From Kangiella geojedonensis (GTDB lineage Bacteria > Pseudomonadota > Gammaproteobacteria > Enterobacterales > Kangiellaceae), in NCBI RefSeq assembly GCF_000981765.1, contig NZ_CP010975.1, forward strand, positions 496,001 through 560,000: a DNA stretch of 64,000 bases, in the 5' to 3' direction. Each line of letters begins with the position of its first letter. Within the stretch, counting starts at the first letter, position 1. Positions 9,471-18,534 of this stretch are shown here, one piece after another. The notes below the pieces were generated by a model. The model made no database searches, had not been told where the DNA came from, and was given only the letters and a program-made list of their open reading frames with translations. A program made the translations under genes and the position numbers.

Positions 9471-10433
9471 ATGAATTTGTTCAAAAAAGTTGCCCTAGCG
9501 GCAGCCGTTTCAACTTTTTCAATCGGCGCAATGGCTGAAGCGAAAGTTGATCAAAATTTACCTACTTATAAAAAAACAAGCGGTATCTCTGGTAACCTTT
9601 CAAGCGTTGGCTCTGACACTTTAGCTAACTTGATGACTCTTTGGGCTGAAGAGTTCAAGCGTCAATACCCAAACGTTAATATTCAAATTCAAGCAGCGGG
9701 TTCTTCTACTGCACCGCCTGCATTAACGGAAGGTACTTCTAACTTCGGTCCTATGAGTCGCATGATGAAGGACAAAGAGCTGGAAGCTTTCGAAAAGAAG
9801 CACGGTTACAAGCCTACTCCAGTTGCGGTTGCTATTGATGCACTGGCAGTTTACGTACATAAAGACAACCCAATTGAAGGGTTAACTATCGCACAAGTTG
9901 ATTCAATCTTCTCTTCAACTCGTAAATGTGGTGCTGATAGCGATCTTTCCAACTGGAGCGATTTAGGTGTTGATGGCTTAGGCGATGTCCAAATTTATGG
10001 CCGAAACTCGGTGTCTGGTACTTACGGTTACTTCAAGAAAAAAGCACTGTGTAAAGGTGACTTCAAAAATTCTGTCAACGAGCAACCAGGTTCTGCATCA
10101 GTGGTTCAGTCAGTGAGCTTGTCTAAAAATGGTATCGGTTACTCAGGTATCGGCTACAAGACGTCTGGCGTTAAAGCGGTTCCATTAACCAAGAAAAACG
10201 ATACTAACTTTGTAGAAGCGACTCCTGAGAATGCAATCTCAGGTGATTACCCGCTTGGTCGTCAACTTTTCGTTTATGTGAACAAACACCCTAACAAGCC
10301 TCTTTCTCCAATCGAGCTGGAGTTCTTGAAAATGGTTCTATCAAAAGTAGGTCAAGAAGTCGTGGTTAAAGATGGCTACATCCCACTACCTGCTAAAGTT
10401 GCTGAAATGCAATTGAAGAAGCTTTCAAAATAA
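9471..10433 (+). CDS. pstS: Periplasmic phosphate-binding protein PstS
   Basis: Substrate-binding protein of the Pst importer, 320 residues. Signal peptide [22 protein letters not shown] is cleaved before EAKVDQ. Phosphate-contact motifs are visible: [24 protein letters not shown], and [19 protein letters not shown] pair of Cys (KCGAD and LCKGD) could form a disulfide. TTGGAG lies 8 bases before the ATG. It sits last in the cluster with its own strong Pho box and terminator, which suits the high PstS excess needed over membrane subunits. Confidence 0.95.
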   Translation: MNLFKKVALAAAVSTFSIGAMAEAKVDQNLPTYKKTSGISGNLSSVGSDTLANLMTLWAEEFKRQYPNVNIQIQAAGSSTAPPALTEGTSNFGPMSRMMKDKELEAFEKKHGYKPTPVAVAIDALAVYVHKDNPIEGLTIAQVDSIFSSTRKCGADSDLSNWSDLGVDGLGDVQIYGRNSVSGTYGYFKKKALCKGDFKNSVNEQPGSASVVQSVSLSKNGIGYSGIGYKTSGVKAVPLTKKNDTNFVEATPENAISGDYPLGRQLFVYVNKHPNKPLSPIELEFLKMVLSKVGQEVVVKDGYIPLPAKVAEMQLKKLSK

Positions 10434-10462
10434 GTCATATTTCTACCCCTTAGTAACACTTT

Positions 10463-10497
10463 AACCGGCTGCCTGAAAAGGTTAGCCGGTTTTTTTA
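10463..10497 (+). terminator. Terminator of pstS
   Basis: AACCGGCT (10463-10470) pairs with AGCCGGTT (10484-10491), followed by a T run to 10496. Confidence 0.85.
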
Positions 10498-10564
10498 TGG
10501 TGGTCTTTGTTAACTCTTGCTGGCTCTCTGATAGAATATCAAAGCATATAGTAATGAGGCTTTG

Positions 10565-11446
10565 ATGATTACCCTAAACTCTTCTCCCATTCACGCTGTT
10601 AGCTGGAAGCTAGCTGATGACAGGTCCGTGCGCATCGATATAAAGCGCGATGATCTCCTTCACCCCGTTATTTCGGGGAATAAATGGCGCAAGTTGAAGC
10701 ATTTAATCAGTGATGCTCAACAGAAAGGCTGTCTTGAGCTTATTTCCATGGGGGGCAACTGGTCAAATCATCTTCACGCGCTGGCTTATGCTGGCTTTAG
10801 CATGGGGTTAAAGACACGGGCTCTCGTCAGGGCGCATCCCGATCAAGCATTAACACCGACGTTACTCGACTGCAAAAAATGGGGCATGGTGCTGGAGTTT
10901 ACTGATCGAAAAACTTATGCCGAATTGCGGCAAAAGATCAGTTGGGACTCTTTTGACTCTGAATATCCTGGTAGCTACTGGTTCAGCGAAGGTGGATTCA
11001 GCTCTTTAGCGATACAAGGGGTTGAAGATATGAAAGCAGAAGTTGACTGCAAGTATGATTATATTTTTGCTGGGTGTGGCTCTGGGGCTACTGTGTGTGG
11101 TTTAGCGAGAGCTTTTCCAGAGAGTTATGTTGTTGGTGTTGCCGCATTTTCCGGCGCCGATTACTTAAAAGAAACGCTGAGTCAGCATCTCAAGCAAGCT
11201 GGTCGTAAGGCAGAGAACTGGGCCATTGATACGAAGCATCACTGCGGCGGTTTCGCAAAATCCTCTGAAGAGCTTGAGACATTGATAGAAGAGCTTGAGT
11301 TGTTTAATTCATTCAAGCTAGACCCCATTTATAATGGGAAGACGTTTTTAGCGCTTAATAGCTGGTTATGTTCGGCAACGATCCCTAGTGGCAGTCGAGT
11401 GCTAGTTATTCATACTGGTGGTTTGCAAGGCGCTAGAAAAACCTAA
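10565..11446 (+). CDS. PLP-dependent ACC deaminase / D-cysteine desulfhydrase family enzyme
   Basis: A fold-type II PLP enzyme of about 293 residues. The N-terminal motif KRDDLLHPVISGNKWRKL carries the PLP lysine (NKWRKL), followed by the phosphate-binding GGNWSNHLHALAYAG region and a glycine-rich FAGCGSGATVCGL. True ACC deaminases act on 1-aminocyclopropane-1-carboxylate; the short bacterial relatives like this one are more often D-cysteine desulfhydrase-like, and the substrate cannot be told here. ATG 10565 is chosen because GAGG lies 5 bases before it; a TTG at 10562 is in frame. It stands alone between the pstS terminator and convergent mscL. Confidence 0.82.
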   Translation: MITLNSSPIHAVSWKLADDRSVRIDIKRDDLLHPVISGNKWRKLKHLISDAQQKGCLELISMGGNWSNHLHALAYAGFSMGLKTRALVRAHPDQALTPTLLDCKKWGMVLEFTDRKTYAELRQKISWDSFDSEYPGSYWFSEGGFSSLAIQGVEDMKAEVDCKYDYIFAGCGSGATVCGLARAFPESYVVGVAAFSGADYLKETLSQHLKQAGRKAENWAIDTKHHCGGFAKSSEELETLIEELELFNSFKLDPIYNGKTFLALNSWLCSATIPSGSRVLVIHTGGLQGARKT

Positions 11447-11452
11447 TTTAAT

Positions 11453-11476
11453 AAAAAAAGCCCACTGACGCGGGCT
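11453..11476 (-). terminator. Terminator of mscL
   Basis: On the minus strand AGCCC-loop-GGGCT is followed by seven T (plus-strand A run 11453-11459). It lies about 20 bases after the mscL stop. On the plus strand there is no T tract. Confidence 0.7.
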
Positions 11477-11495
11477 CCTATATGCGAACTAGCAA

Positions 11496-11897
11496 CTAAT
11501 CTTTTTTCAATAAATCGCGAATCTCAGCCAATAGCACTTCTTCGTTTGTCGGTTTAGGAGGCTCTGCTGGCTTCGCTTCTTCTTTTTTCTTCATGCGGTT
11601 CATGCCTTTAACCACCATAAAGATAGCGAAGGCGATAATGATGAAGTCTAACGCTGTCTGAATGAAGCTACCATAGTTAATAGTGACCGCTGCTTCTTCG
11701 CCAACAGCTTCTTGCAATGTAAAGGCAAGGTCGGAGAAATCGACACCGCCGATCAACATGCCAATGGGTGGCATTAAGATGTCGTTTACGAAAGAACTGA
11801 CAATTTTACCAAAGGCAGCGCCGATCACGATGCCCACTGCCATATCTACCACGTTTCCTTTCATGGCGAATTTTTTGAATTCACTCATCATACCCAT
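11496..11897 (-). CDS. mscL: Large-conductance mechanosensitive channel MscL
   Basis: Homopentameric inner-membrane channel that opens on hypo-osmotic shock. The 133-residue protein has the N-terminal amphipathic segment ([17 protein letters not shown]), pore helix TM1 ([28 protein letters not shown]), TM2 ([21 protein letters not shown]) and a charged C-terminal helix ([11 protein letters not shown]). The first ATG at 11897 has AGGGGA 6 bases upstream; an in-frame ATG at 11888 (MSEFKKF) would match the usual family start. Confidence 0.96.
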   Translation of the reverse strand: MGMMSEFKKFAMKGNVVDMAVGIVIGAAFGKIVSSFVNDILMPPIGMLIGGVDFSDLAFTLQEAVGEEAAVTINYGSFIQTALDFIIIAFAIFMVVKGMNRMKKKEEAKPAEPPKPTNEEVLLAEIRDLLKKD

Positions 11898-12066
11898 AAA
11901 ATGTCCCCTGTATTAGTTAAGGTTATTATTGTGTTTTAGCCGATAGGTCAAAACTATTTATTAATACCACAGGTGTGAGGAGTAGGGGAGAGTAAAGGTT
12001 TTGATTTACCACTAATTTTACATTCTTCTATGATATGATAACTTTTTTTGCTGAAATGAGGGTGCC

Positions 12067-12534
12067 ATGAGAAGCGGCCAACAGTGGATAGCTGAATACA
12101 GTGAAAGCCATAGAAATCCTACCAATAAACTATTGCATTGGGTTTGTGTACCAGCCATTATGTGGACGGTATTGGCTTTACTTTGGTCGATTCCTGTACC
12201 TGAAGCGCTGCAATTTCATCCGTGGGCTAATTGGGCAACCTTGTTCGTGGTCGTAGCGCAATTGTTCTATCTCACCTTTGGTGTCGCTATCTTCGTGACC
12301 ATGCTGCTGGTTAGTATTGGCATGCTATGGTTTACAGCGTGGCTAGAACAAATAGCACCATTTGCCTTGTGGCAAATAGCTTTAGTGGTGTTCGTTATTG
12401 CTTGGATAGGGCAATTTATTGGACATCATATTGAGGGTAAGAAACCTTCATTTTTTAAAGATTTATTGTTTTTATTAGTGGGGCCTGCGTGGGAAGCCAA
12501 TTACTTCTTGCGTAAAATCCACATAATTACTTAA
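12067..12534 (+). CDS. Mpo1-like (DUF962) membrane protein
   Basis: A 155-residue protein with about four membrane helices and the DUF962/Mpo1 signature: SESHRNPTNKLLHWVCVP at the N-terminus and GHHIEGKKPSFFKDLLFLLVGPAW near the C-terminus. Yeast Mpo1 is an Fe(II) dioxygenase of 2-hydroxy fatty acids, and these His residues correspond to its metal motif. The bacterial role is not established. GAGG lies 5 bases before the ATG. A plausible promoter (TTTACC, 18 bases, TATGAT) ends about 30 bases upstream. Confidence 0.83.
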   Translation: MRSGQQWIAEYSESHRNPTNKLLHWVCVPAIMWTVLALLWSIPVPEALQFHPWANWATLFVVVAQLFYLTFGVAIFVTMLLVSIGMLWFTAWLEQIAPFALWQIALVVFVIAWIGQFIGHHIEGKKPSFFKDLLFLLVGPAWEANYFLRKIHIIT

Positions 12535-12577
12535 TATTTATAACTTTCAACTCGCTTGCAATTTTGGGGATTGACTC

Positions 12578-13834
12578 ATGGCAGTATCCGAAACTACTGA
12601 GACAGTAGCACTGATTCAGTCTGATGCCGTAGCCTTTGGCTTGATTATGGCGGTATTAGGACTTATTTTTTACACATCAAGCCGTCAACACGGTTTTTGG
12701 CATAAATTTTATAAACATATTCCGGCGCTATTGTTGTGTTATTTCGTGCCTGGAGCTTTAAATTCGTTAGGATTTTTCACGGCTGATGCTGGTGATAATA
12801 TTTACCATATTTCATCACGTTACTTGCTTCCTGCCAGTTTATTCTTATTAACCTTAAGCATTGATCTTAAAAAGATTTTTGGCCTCGGCTGGCGCGCATT
12901 AGCGATGTTCTTCACAGCAACGGTTGGTATTATTATCGGTGGCCCATTAGCGATATGGTTATTCCATGTAATTAGCCCAGAGTGGGTGGCAGGTGATGTA
13001 TGGAAAGGTATGTCGACGGTTGCCGGTAGCTGGATTGGTGGTGGAGCAAATCAGGCTGCGATGAAAGAGCTGTATAACGTTGAAGAAAGCTTATTCGGCA
13101 CCATGATCGCGGTAGACGTACTGGTTGCTGAGATTTGGATGATTGGCCTTCTTATTATGGCTAAAAAATCAGACGGCATGGATAAAATGCTGGGTGCTGA
13201 TAATTCAAAAATCGAAGATCTAAAGCGTACCGTAGAAAAGTATACTCGTGAGAACGAGCGCGTTTCGCATTTAAACGACTACATGATTATCCTAGGTATT
13301 GCCTTTGCAGTAGTTGGTTTAGGTCACTTAGTGGGTAGCTGGTTAGGGCCTTTCTTTGCTCAGTTCGATTGGGCTAAAGAATACAGCCTGGATAGCCACT
13401 TCTTATGGTTAATCCTGACGGCGACCTTTGCTGGAATTGGTTTGTCCTTCACACGTACGCGTGAATACGAGCATGCGGGTGCCTCAAAGATTGGCTCTGT
13501 CTTTATCTACGTGCTAGTTGCCAGTATCGGTATGAAAATGAATCTTGGCGAAATTTACCACAACTGGCAGCTATTCTTTGTCGGTGCGGTATGGATGCTG
13601 ATTCATATTATTCTACTGTTCGCAGTAGCCAAAGCGATTAAAGCGCCAGCGTTCTTCATTGCTGTGGGTAGTAAGGCAAACGTTGGTGGCGCAGCTTCAG
13701 CGCCAGTGGTTGCAGCTGCATTCCACCCATCACTCGCGCCGGTTGGTGTTTTATTAGCGATTCTTGGTTATGCGGTGGGTACTTTCGGTGCTTATCTTAC
13801 CGCCGAAATGATGCGTATGGTTGTTGCTGGGTAA
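12578..13834 (+). CDS. DUF819 family integral membrane protein
   Basis: A 418-residue protein with about eleven hydrophobic helices, recognised as DUF819 (YjcL-like) by the core GSWIGGGANQAAMKELY segment and the C-terminal GSKANVGGAASAPVVAAAFHPSLAPVGVLLAILGYAVGT. The glycine-rich broken-helix segments resemble those of secondary transporters, and DUF819 is thought to be transporter-like; the substrate is unknown. A charged cytoplasmic loop (about 195-235) separates the halves. It lies 43 bases after the Mpo1-like gene and is followed by a terminator. Confidence 0.8.
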   Translation: MAVSETTETVALIQSDAVAFGLIMAVLGLIFYTSSRQHGFWHKFYKHIPALLLCYFVPGALNSLGFFTADAGDNIYHISSRYLLPASLFLLTLSIDLKKIFGLGWRALAMFFTATVGIIIGGPLAIWLFHVISPEWVAGDVWKGMSTVAGSWIGGGANQAAMKELYNVEESLFGTMIAVDVLVAEIWMIGLLIMAKKSDGMDKMLGADNSKIEDLKRTVEKYTRENERVSHLNDYMIILGIAFAVVGLGHLVGSWLGPFFAQFDWAKEYSLDSHFLWLILTATFAGIGLSFTRTREYEHAGASKIGSVFIYVLVASIGMKMNLGEIYHNWQLFFVGAVWMLIHIILLFAVAKAIKAPAFFIAVGSKANVGGAASAPVVAAAFHPSLAPVGVLLAILGYAVGTFGAYLTAEMMRMVVAG

Positions 13835-13856
13835 GCCTTTAACAATCAAAGGTGTT

Positions 13857-13885
13857 AAAAAAAGCGGCCCTTGGGCCGCTTTTTA
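13857..13885. terminator. Bidirectional terminator between DUF819 gene and ctlX
   Basis: AAAAAAAGCGGCCC-TT-GGGCCGCTTTTT: a GC-rich stem with an A run on one side and a T run on the other. It serves the two convergent genes. Confidence 0.85.
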
Positions 13886-13901
13886 GTATCTTGATAAAAA
13901 A

Positions 13902-14828
13902 TTATTGCTTTGGTAAAAAGTTCTCAGCAATCATGCAGCGGGCGCTACCGCCACCAACCGTTTCAATGGTGTGGATATCGCACGCTATAAGCTTACCATG
14001 GGCTGCTAGCTGTTGACGCTGTTCTTTGGTAAAGCCGTGGTAGGCGGATTCTGATAGTACTATTAAAGGCTCATTCCTGAGGTTTCGCAGTTGAATTAAG
14101 TTAGCGCAGAAGCTTTTTTCAGCCTGCTCTAGGCTAATGTCGATGATTTGTTTTTGATCTTGCTTTAAGTGATTTTCAACGGTTGCTCTTTGCTGAGGAT
14201 CTTTAATCGAATCGAGACAAATAACAGCAAACTGCTCACCCACGCTCATCATGACATTGGTATGGTAAAAAGGTTTGCCTTTACTGCTAGAGCTGTTAAA
14301 TGAAACCGTCTCGTAGCCACGTTCTTGGTTATAGGATGTCAGTAAATGAGCATCGCAACGCTCCGAAAGGGCTGCATAAGTTTTTGTATGGCGATGATCA
14401 AAAATCATAGCTCCAGTGCCTTCCAAAAACGCACTGTCAGAATCTTGTTTATGATTAATAGCTGTAATTTGATACCCGTTGTGGATAAGCAGCTTCTTTA
14501 GAGCCTCCGGGCGTGCTTCCGCACGGCGATTGGGGGTTTTCATCGGGAATATATCGATCTCACCATTGTGGCGTGTACAAAACCAATTATTAGGGAATAC
14601 CGCATCAGGCATTTCAGTATCACCGTGATGCTTATTGAGCAGCAATACCTCAATATGGTTGTCCCGAAGTTGATTAACCATAAGCGTAAATTCTTCGAGG
14701 GCGCTTTCTTTGACTACATAGTGCGGTTGATCAATTTTATGTTGAAATTCATTATCTTGGGCCGTTTCTTGGTTAAAGCAAAAGTCGACCGGTGGAACCA
14801 TGATAATAGAGCTAGTGGTATGAGACAT
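13902..14828 (-). CDS. ctlX: CtlX-type citrulline/arginine-family hydrolase (amidinotransferase fold)
   Basis: A 308-residue guanidino-group modifying enzyme of the CtlX family. Family features are clear: N-terminal SSIIMVPPVDFCFNQETA, acidic motif TEMPDAVFPNNWF, catalytic His region FYHTNVMMSVGEQFAVICLDSI, and the C-terminal nucleophile Cys in GGGSARCMIAENF. Members hydrolyse citrulline or related ureido/guanidino compounds, feeding ornithine metabolism. No Shine-Dalgarno precedes the ATG. A hairpin with a minus-strand U tract lies only 34 bases upstream of the start, so expression may be controlled at the leader. It is an isolated gene. Confidence 0.8.
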   Translation of the reverse strand: MSHTTSSIIMVPPVDFCFNQETAQDNEFQHKIDQPHYVVKESALEEFTLMVNQLRDNHIEVLLLNKHHGDTEMPDAVFPNNWFCTRHNGEIDIFPMKTPNRRAEARPEALKKLLIHNGYQITAINHKQDSDSAFLEGTGAMIFDHRHTKTYAALSERCDAHLLTSYNQERGYETVSFNSSSSKGKPFYHTNVMMSVGEQFAVICLDSIKDPQQRATVENHLKQDQKQIIDISLEQAEKSFCANLIQLRNLRNEPLIVLSESAYHGFTKEQRQQLAAHGKLIACDIHTIETVGGGSARCMIAENFLPKQ

Positions 14829-14862
14829 AGGACGCGGAAATTGTCAGACGTGGCGCTAAGAT

Positions 14863-14889
14863 AAAAAAAAGGCTTGCAATGTGCAAGCC
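14863..14889 (-). terminator. Hairpin with U tract just upstream of ctlX (terminator or attenuator)
   Basis: On the minus strand GGCTTGCA-CAT-TGCAAGCC is followed by eight T. No minus-strand gene is recognised upstream of it, so it may end a short leader or small RNA. The same bases can also be read as a weak promoter: TTGCAC (14886-14881), a 17-base spacer, TATCTT (14863-14858). Confidence 0.55.
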
Positions 14890-14975
14890 GTATATTAGCA
14901 ATCTGCGGGTCATTAGGACCAAATGGGGGTAGGTATATAAAATATGTCCCGCTCGCTAACCAAAGGAGTCAGTCT

Positions 14976-15104
14976 ATGAAACTAAACAATTACCAACTTG
15001 TCAGAAGTAAGTCTCTGACTGGAATAAGCAGGGCTTATCCCTTAAAACCAACAGTGTTAATTTATTTAATCATTAAAAAAATTAACAAAGTGTTTGCCTT
15101 TTGA
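14976..15104 (+). CDS. Possible small protein of 42 residues, unknown
   Basis: In the gap 14829-15281 a short plus-strand frame starts at an ATG preceded by a strong AAAGGAG 7 bases upstream. The product begins MKLNNYQLVRSKSLTG, is basic, and ends in a hydrophobic and Lys-rich stretch (PTVLIYLIIKKINKVFAF). No family is recognised. The ribosome site is the main evidence. The rest of the gap is AT-rich and holds no other gene I can support. Confidence 0.3.
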   Translation: MKLNNYQLVRSKSLTGISRAYPLKPTVLIYLIIKKINKVFAF

Positions 15105-15281
15105 TAAGAGACTTTGACAAAATAGACGCATCTGGCCGATATTTGTCTAGACCAAGCCATCCTTAAAAGTTGGTTTGGTATTGCCCCTCAAGGCAGGTCA
15201 AATAATAAACAGTAGTACGACCAGATTCAAACGATATATTTTCATGGTTTAGATTAGAAAAATTAATGATAAGGAGCGGTG

Positions 15282-16187
15282 ATGCCTAGACGGTTACCTC
15301 CACTGAATAGCCTAAGAGCTTTTGAGGCTGCTGCGCGCCATTTAAGTTTTACAAAAGCGGCTGAGGAATTATTTGTTACTCAGGCTGCAATTAGCCACCA
15401 AATCAAGGCTTTAGAAGACTATCTTGGTGTTGAATTGTTTATCCGAAGGAACCGGAAGCTTTTATTGACTGACGAAGGTCAGCTTTATTGGCCTAAGATT
15501 CGTGATATTTTCGAGAAATTGGTTAATGCTACTGAGCAAGTGAAGGCTCAAGGTGCAACAGGATCATTGACCGTTAGCGTCATTCCAACATTTGCAACTT
15601 TATGGCTTGTTCCCCGCTTGGCTGAATTTAGTCAGCAGTATCCAGAAATTGATGTCCGCATCAAAGCATCTGATACTGAGGTGGACTTTGTTCGTGAAGA
15701 TGTTGATATCGCGGTTTACTACGGTAAAGGTGAATATGCTGGTTTGCATTGTGACCAATTATTCCAAGAGCACCTGACTCCGGTATGCTCGCCTGCTCTT
15801 GCAGAGTCAGGAACCTTGAATAGTCCGCAAGATTTGGCCAATCATACCTTGTTGCACGATGCGACCACGGATGAATGGCGAACTTGGATCAAGCATGCCG
15901 AGGTGCAGGGTGTTAATCCAGACCAAGGTCCTGTGTTCAGCCACTCTGGAATGGTGCTACAAGCTGCTCGTCACGGCCAAGGGGTTGCTATGGGACATAG
16001 TGTCTTGTCACAGATGGACTTAGATACTGCTCGATTGGTCGCTCCGTTTGATATTGTTGTGGATAGTGGTCATTCCTATGACTTAGTGTGTCCTGAAAAT
16101 TCACATGACCGACCTAAAATTGTTGCTTTCAGAGAGTGGTTACTATCGAAAGTTAACGAAGACGTAGATGATGAAGTACTGTATTAA
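15282..16187 (+). CDS. LysR-type regulator, GcvA-like
   Basis: A 302-residue LysR protein with the GcvA-subgroup N-terminus RRLPPLNSLRAFEAAARHLSFTKAAEEL followed by the helix-turn-helix (FVTQAAISHQIKALEDYLGVELFIR). The periplasmic-binding-like effector domain occupies about residues 92-295. GcvA controls glycine cleavage in enterics, but this subgroup is broad and no gcv gene is present here, so the target is unknown. ATG 15282 has AAGGAG 5 bases upstream; a GTG at 15279 is less well placed. It is transcribed alone. Confidence 0.85.
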   Translation: MPRRLPPLNSLRAFEAAARHLSFTKAAEELFVTQAAISHQIKALEDYLGVELFIRRNRKLLLTDEGQLYWPKIRDIFEKLVNATEQVKAQGATGSLTVSVIPTFATLWLVPRLAEFSQQYPEIDVRIKASDTEVDFVREDVDIAVYYGKGEYAGLHCDQLFQEHLTPVCSPALAESGTLNSPQDLANHTLLHDATTDEWRTWIKHAEVQGVNPDQGPVFSHSGMVLQAARHGQGVAMGHSVLSQMDLDTARLVAPFDIVVDSGHSYDLVCPENSHDRPKIVAFREWLLSKVNEDVDDEVLY

Positions 16188-16213
16188 ACGTCAATACTCA
16201 ATCATGAACAGTT

Positions 16214-16244
16214 AAAAAAGGCGCTATTAACAGCGCCTTTTTTT
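16214..16244. terminator. Bidirectional terminator after the LysR gene
   Basis: AAAAAAGGCGCT-ATTAAC-AGCGCCTTTTTTT: a six-pair GC core with long A/T flanks, between two convergent genes. Confidence 0.88.
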
Positions 16245-16267
16245 ATACCTACCAGATTTTATAACCG

Positions 16268-17560
16268 TTAAGCATCGCTTGAGTTAAAGTAGTCGCGCGT
16301 ACCGTGTGCATTAACGGCTTCACCAATACGACGGAATGCTAAGGTATAAGCGGCATTACGCATGCTACGATTTTCGTTTTGAGACAAGTCCCATACTTCA
16401 TTAAAGCTCTTTGACATAATGTCGCCAAGCCGTTGATGTACGGTTTCGAGATCCCACGCGTAACCCGAACGGTTTTGCACCCACTCAAAGTATGAGACAG
16501 TCACGCCACCTGCGTTAGCAAGAACATCTGGCACCACGTGAATTTCGCGTTCGTGAAGGATTGCGTCGACATCACTCAGCACAGGACCATTAGCAACTTC
16601 AACAATATAGTTCGCTTTAACCTTGTCGACATTGTGTGTTCCAATGACGCCATCCAACGCTGCTGGAATTAGAATATCAACATCAAGCTCTAGCAACTCT
16701 TCATTAGAAATGCTGCTATGTTCAACTTGCTCACAAACAGACTGTGTGCAGTAAACCGCTTTGACTTGGCGCGAGCGTTGCTTTTCTTTATAAATACTCG
16801 GTACGTCAAAGCCACTATCCGAGTAAATACCACCACGGGAGTCGCTAATGGCGACAATGTTATAACCGCGCTCATGTAACAAGCGAGCAGCGTGATAGCC
16901 ACCGTTACCAAATCCTTGAACCGCAACTCTAATATCGGAAGGGTTCCAGCCATGCTTTTTCTCAAGCTCAAGAATGCATAGATAAGCACCACGCCCAGTG
17001 GCATCATCACGGCCAACGCTTCCGCCGAGACTAATGGGTTTTCCTGTGATAACACCGGGAGCTTTTTGACGAGTGATGTGTTCGTACTCATCCATCATCC
17101 AGCCCATGATACGTTCATTGGTATAAACATCTGGCGCAGGGATATCGCGATCAGGACTGATGATGTCAGCCATCTGGCGAACGTAGGAACGTGATAACCG
17201 CTCAAGCTCCATGCGTGATAGTTTTTTTGGATTGACGGTGATACCGCCTTTACCGCCACCATAAGGTAGGCCAACAACGGCACACTTAATCGTCATCCAC
17301 AGTGCTAATGCTTGCACTTCAGACTGATTAACTTCTGGGTGATAACGAATGCCACCCTTGGTCGGACCTAATGCATTGTTGTAACGGCAACGGTAGGCCG
17401 TAAAATATTGAGTAGAGCCGTCATCCATACGTACTGGCAATGATGCAGTCATGGTACGCATTGGATGCATTAAGCTTTCAATAACTTCAGCGTTAACACC
17501 AGCACTTTCACCAATTTCACGAACACGCGCTAACGCATCCTGATAAATTTGTTCGGACAT
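16268..17560 (-). CDS. Glu/Leu/Phe/Val dehydrogenase (glutamate dehydrogenase type)
   Basis: A 430-residue NAD(P)-dependent amino acid dehydrogenase. The substrate region has GPTKGGIRYHP and the catalytic lysine in PYGGGKGGI. PAPDVYTNERIMGWMMDEY follows, then the dinucleotide fold VAVQGFGNGGYHAARLL and the C-terminal NAGGVTVSYFEW. Length and motifs fit the hexameric glutamate dehydrogenase of the Bacillus/archaeal type. The start at 17560 (MSEQIYQ) is chosen over upstream codons because AAGGA is 8 bases before it and the extra 34 residues are unlike the family. It diverges from the SDR gene. Confidence 0.9.
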   Translation of the reverse strand: MSEQIYQDALARVREIGESAGVNAEVIESLMHPMRTMTASLPVRMDDGSTQYFTAYRCRYNNALGPTKGGIRYHPEVNQSEVQALALWMTIKCAVVGLPYGGGKGGITVNPKKLSRMELERLSRSYVRQMADIISPDRDIPAPDVYTNERIMGWMMDEYEHITRQKAPGVITGKPISLGGSVGRDDATGRGAYLCILELEKKHGWNPSDIRVAVQGFGNGGYHAARLLHERGYNIVAISDSRGGIYSDSGFDVPSIYKEKQRSRQVKAVYCTQSVCEQVEHSSISNEELLELDVDILIPAALDGVIGTHNVDKVKANYIVEVANGPVLSDVDAILHEREIHVVPDVLANAGGVTVSYFEWVQNRSGYAWDLETVHQRLGDIMSKSFNEVWDLSQNENRSMRNAAYTLAFRRIGEAVNAHGTRDYFNSSDA

Positions 17561-17709
17561 GAGGTATTCCTTGTTCAGTGTTTGCGAATAGTGGACACGG
17601 TTATAACACGTGCCGAAACGAATATAAAATAAGTGAAAAGCAAATAGTTCTGGTCGGAGCAATCAATATTCGTTATAACAAAGGCAAATCAGTCGATACG
17701 GAAGTGAGT

Positions 17710-18504
17710 ATGAGTCAACTGAAGAACAAAACAGTTTGGATTACTGGAGCGTCCTCCGGAATTGGTGAGGCGCTGTCTTATGAGCTAGCTTCGCAGGGCG
17801 CTAACCTTATCCTGTCAGCGCGACGAGAAGATGAGTTAGTGCGAGTACGTAACGCTTGCCAAAACAGTCAGCGTCATAAGATTGTGGCGCTTGATCTTGC
17901 TGACAGTGATCGTTTTGATGCAGTTGTGGAGCAGGTTTGGCAAGATGTTTCCGCGGTGGATCTACTCATTAACAATGCCGGTTTAAGCCAACGAGCGTTA
18001 GCCTTAGAGACGTCTCTAGATGTGCATCGAAAGATCATGGAAGTGAATTACTTTGGTACAGTCGCGTTAACTCAGGCGTTGTTACCTCATTTGTTATTAC
18101 AGGGAAGTGGCGGAGTAATTACAGTGAGTTCTTTGGTAGGAAAATTTACGACGCCTCTACGCTCTGCTTATTCTGCATCTAAACATGCAATTACCGCTTA
18201 TATGGACAGCTTGCGAGCTGAACTGCATGGAAAGGGCGTTCAGTTTACGACCATTTACCCAGGCTTTATTCGGACTAACTTAACCTATAAAGCGTTACTA
18301 GGTGATGGTTCAGAGCAAAACACAATGGACAGAGCACAAGAAGAGGGGATGTCACCAGAGCAGTGTGCCAAGAAAATTATTAAGGCTTACGAGCGGGGCA
18401 AAACTGAAGCTTATATCGGGGGCAGGGAGACTCATGCCGTATTACTAAAACGGCTATTCCCGAAAATCTTTGCACGAATCGTGCGAAAAGCCAAAGTAAC
18501 ATAG
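17710..18504 (+). CDS. Short-chain dehydrogenase/reductase
   Basis: A classical SDR of 264 residues with cofactor motif TGASSGIG (12-19), NNAG (88-91), catalytic Ser near 140, Y154 and K158 (YSASK). The R in SARRE after strand 2 suggests NADP(H). The C-terminal part resembles the DHRS7-like SDR group; the substrate is unknown. The ATG at 17710 is chosen because GGAAG precedes it and the Rossmann fold starts at once; the open frame extends upstream to 17578 without a family-like sequence. Confidence 0.85.
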   Translation: MSQLKNKTVWITGASSGIGEALSYELASQGANLILSARREDELVRVRNACQNSQRHKIVALDLADSDRFDAVVEQVWQDVSAVDLLINNAGLSQRALALETSLDVHRKIMEVNYFGTVALTQALLPHLLLQGSGGVITVSSLVGKFTTPLRSAYSASKHAITAYMDSLRAELHGKGVQFTTIYPGFIRTNLTYKALLGDGSEQNTMDRAQEEGMSPEQCAKKIIKAYERGKTEAYIGGRETHAVLLKRLFPKIFARIVRKAKVT

Positions 18505-18534
18505 CTTGTAAAAGAGAGAATTGGCTAAAAAACT

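Noticed and set aside
13902-18504. ctlX, LysR and glutamate dehydrogenase genes considered as one arginine/citrulline catabolic unit
   Set aside because: Each is separated by terminators or divergent orientation; nothing beyond proximity links them.
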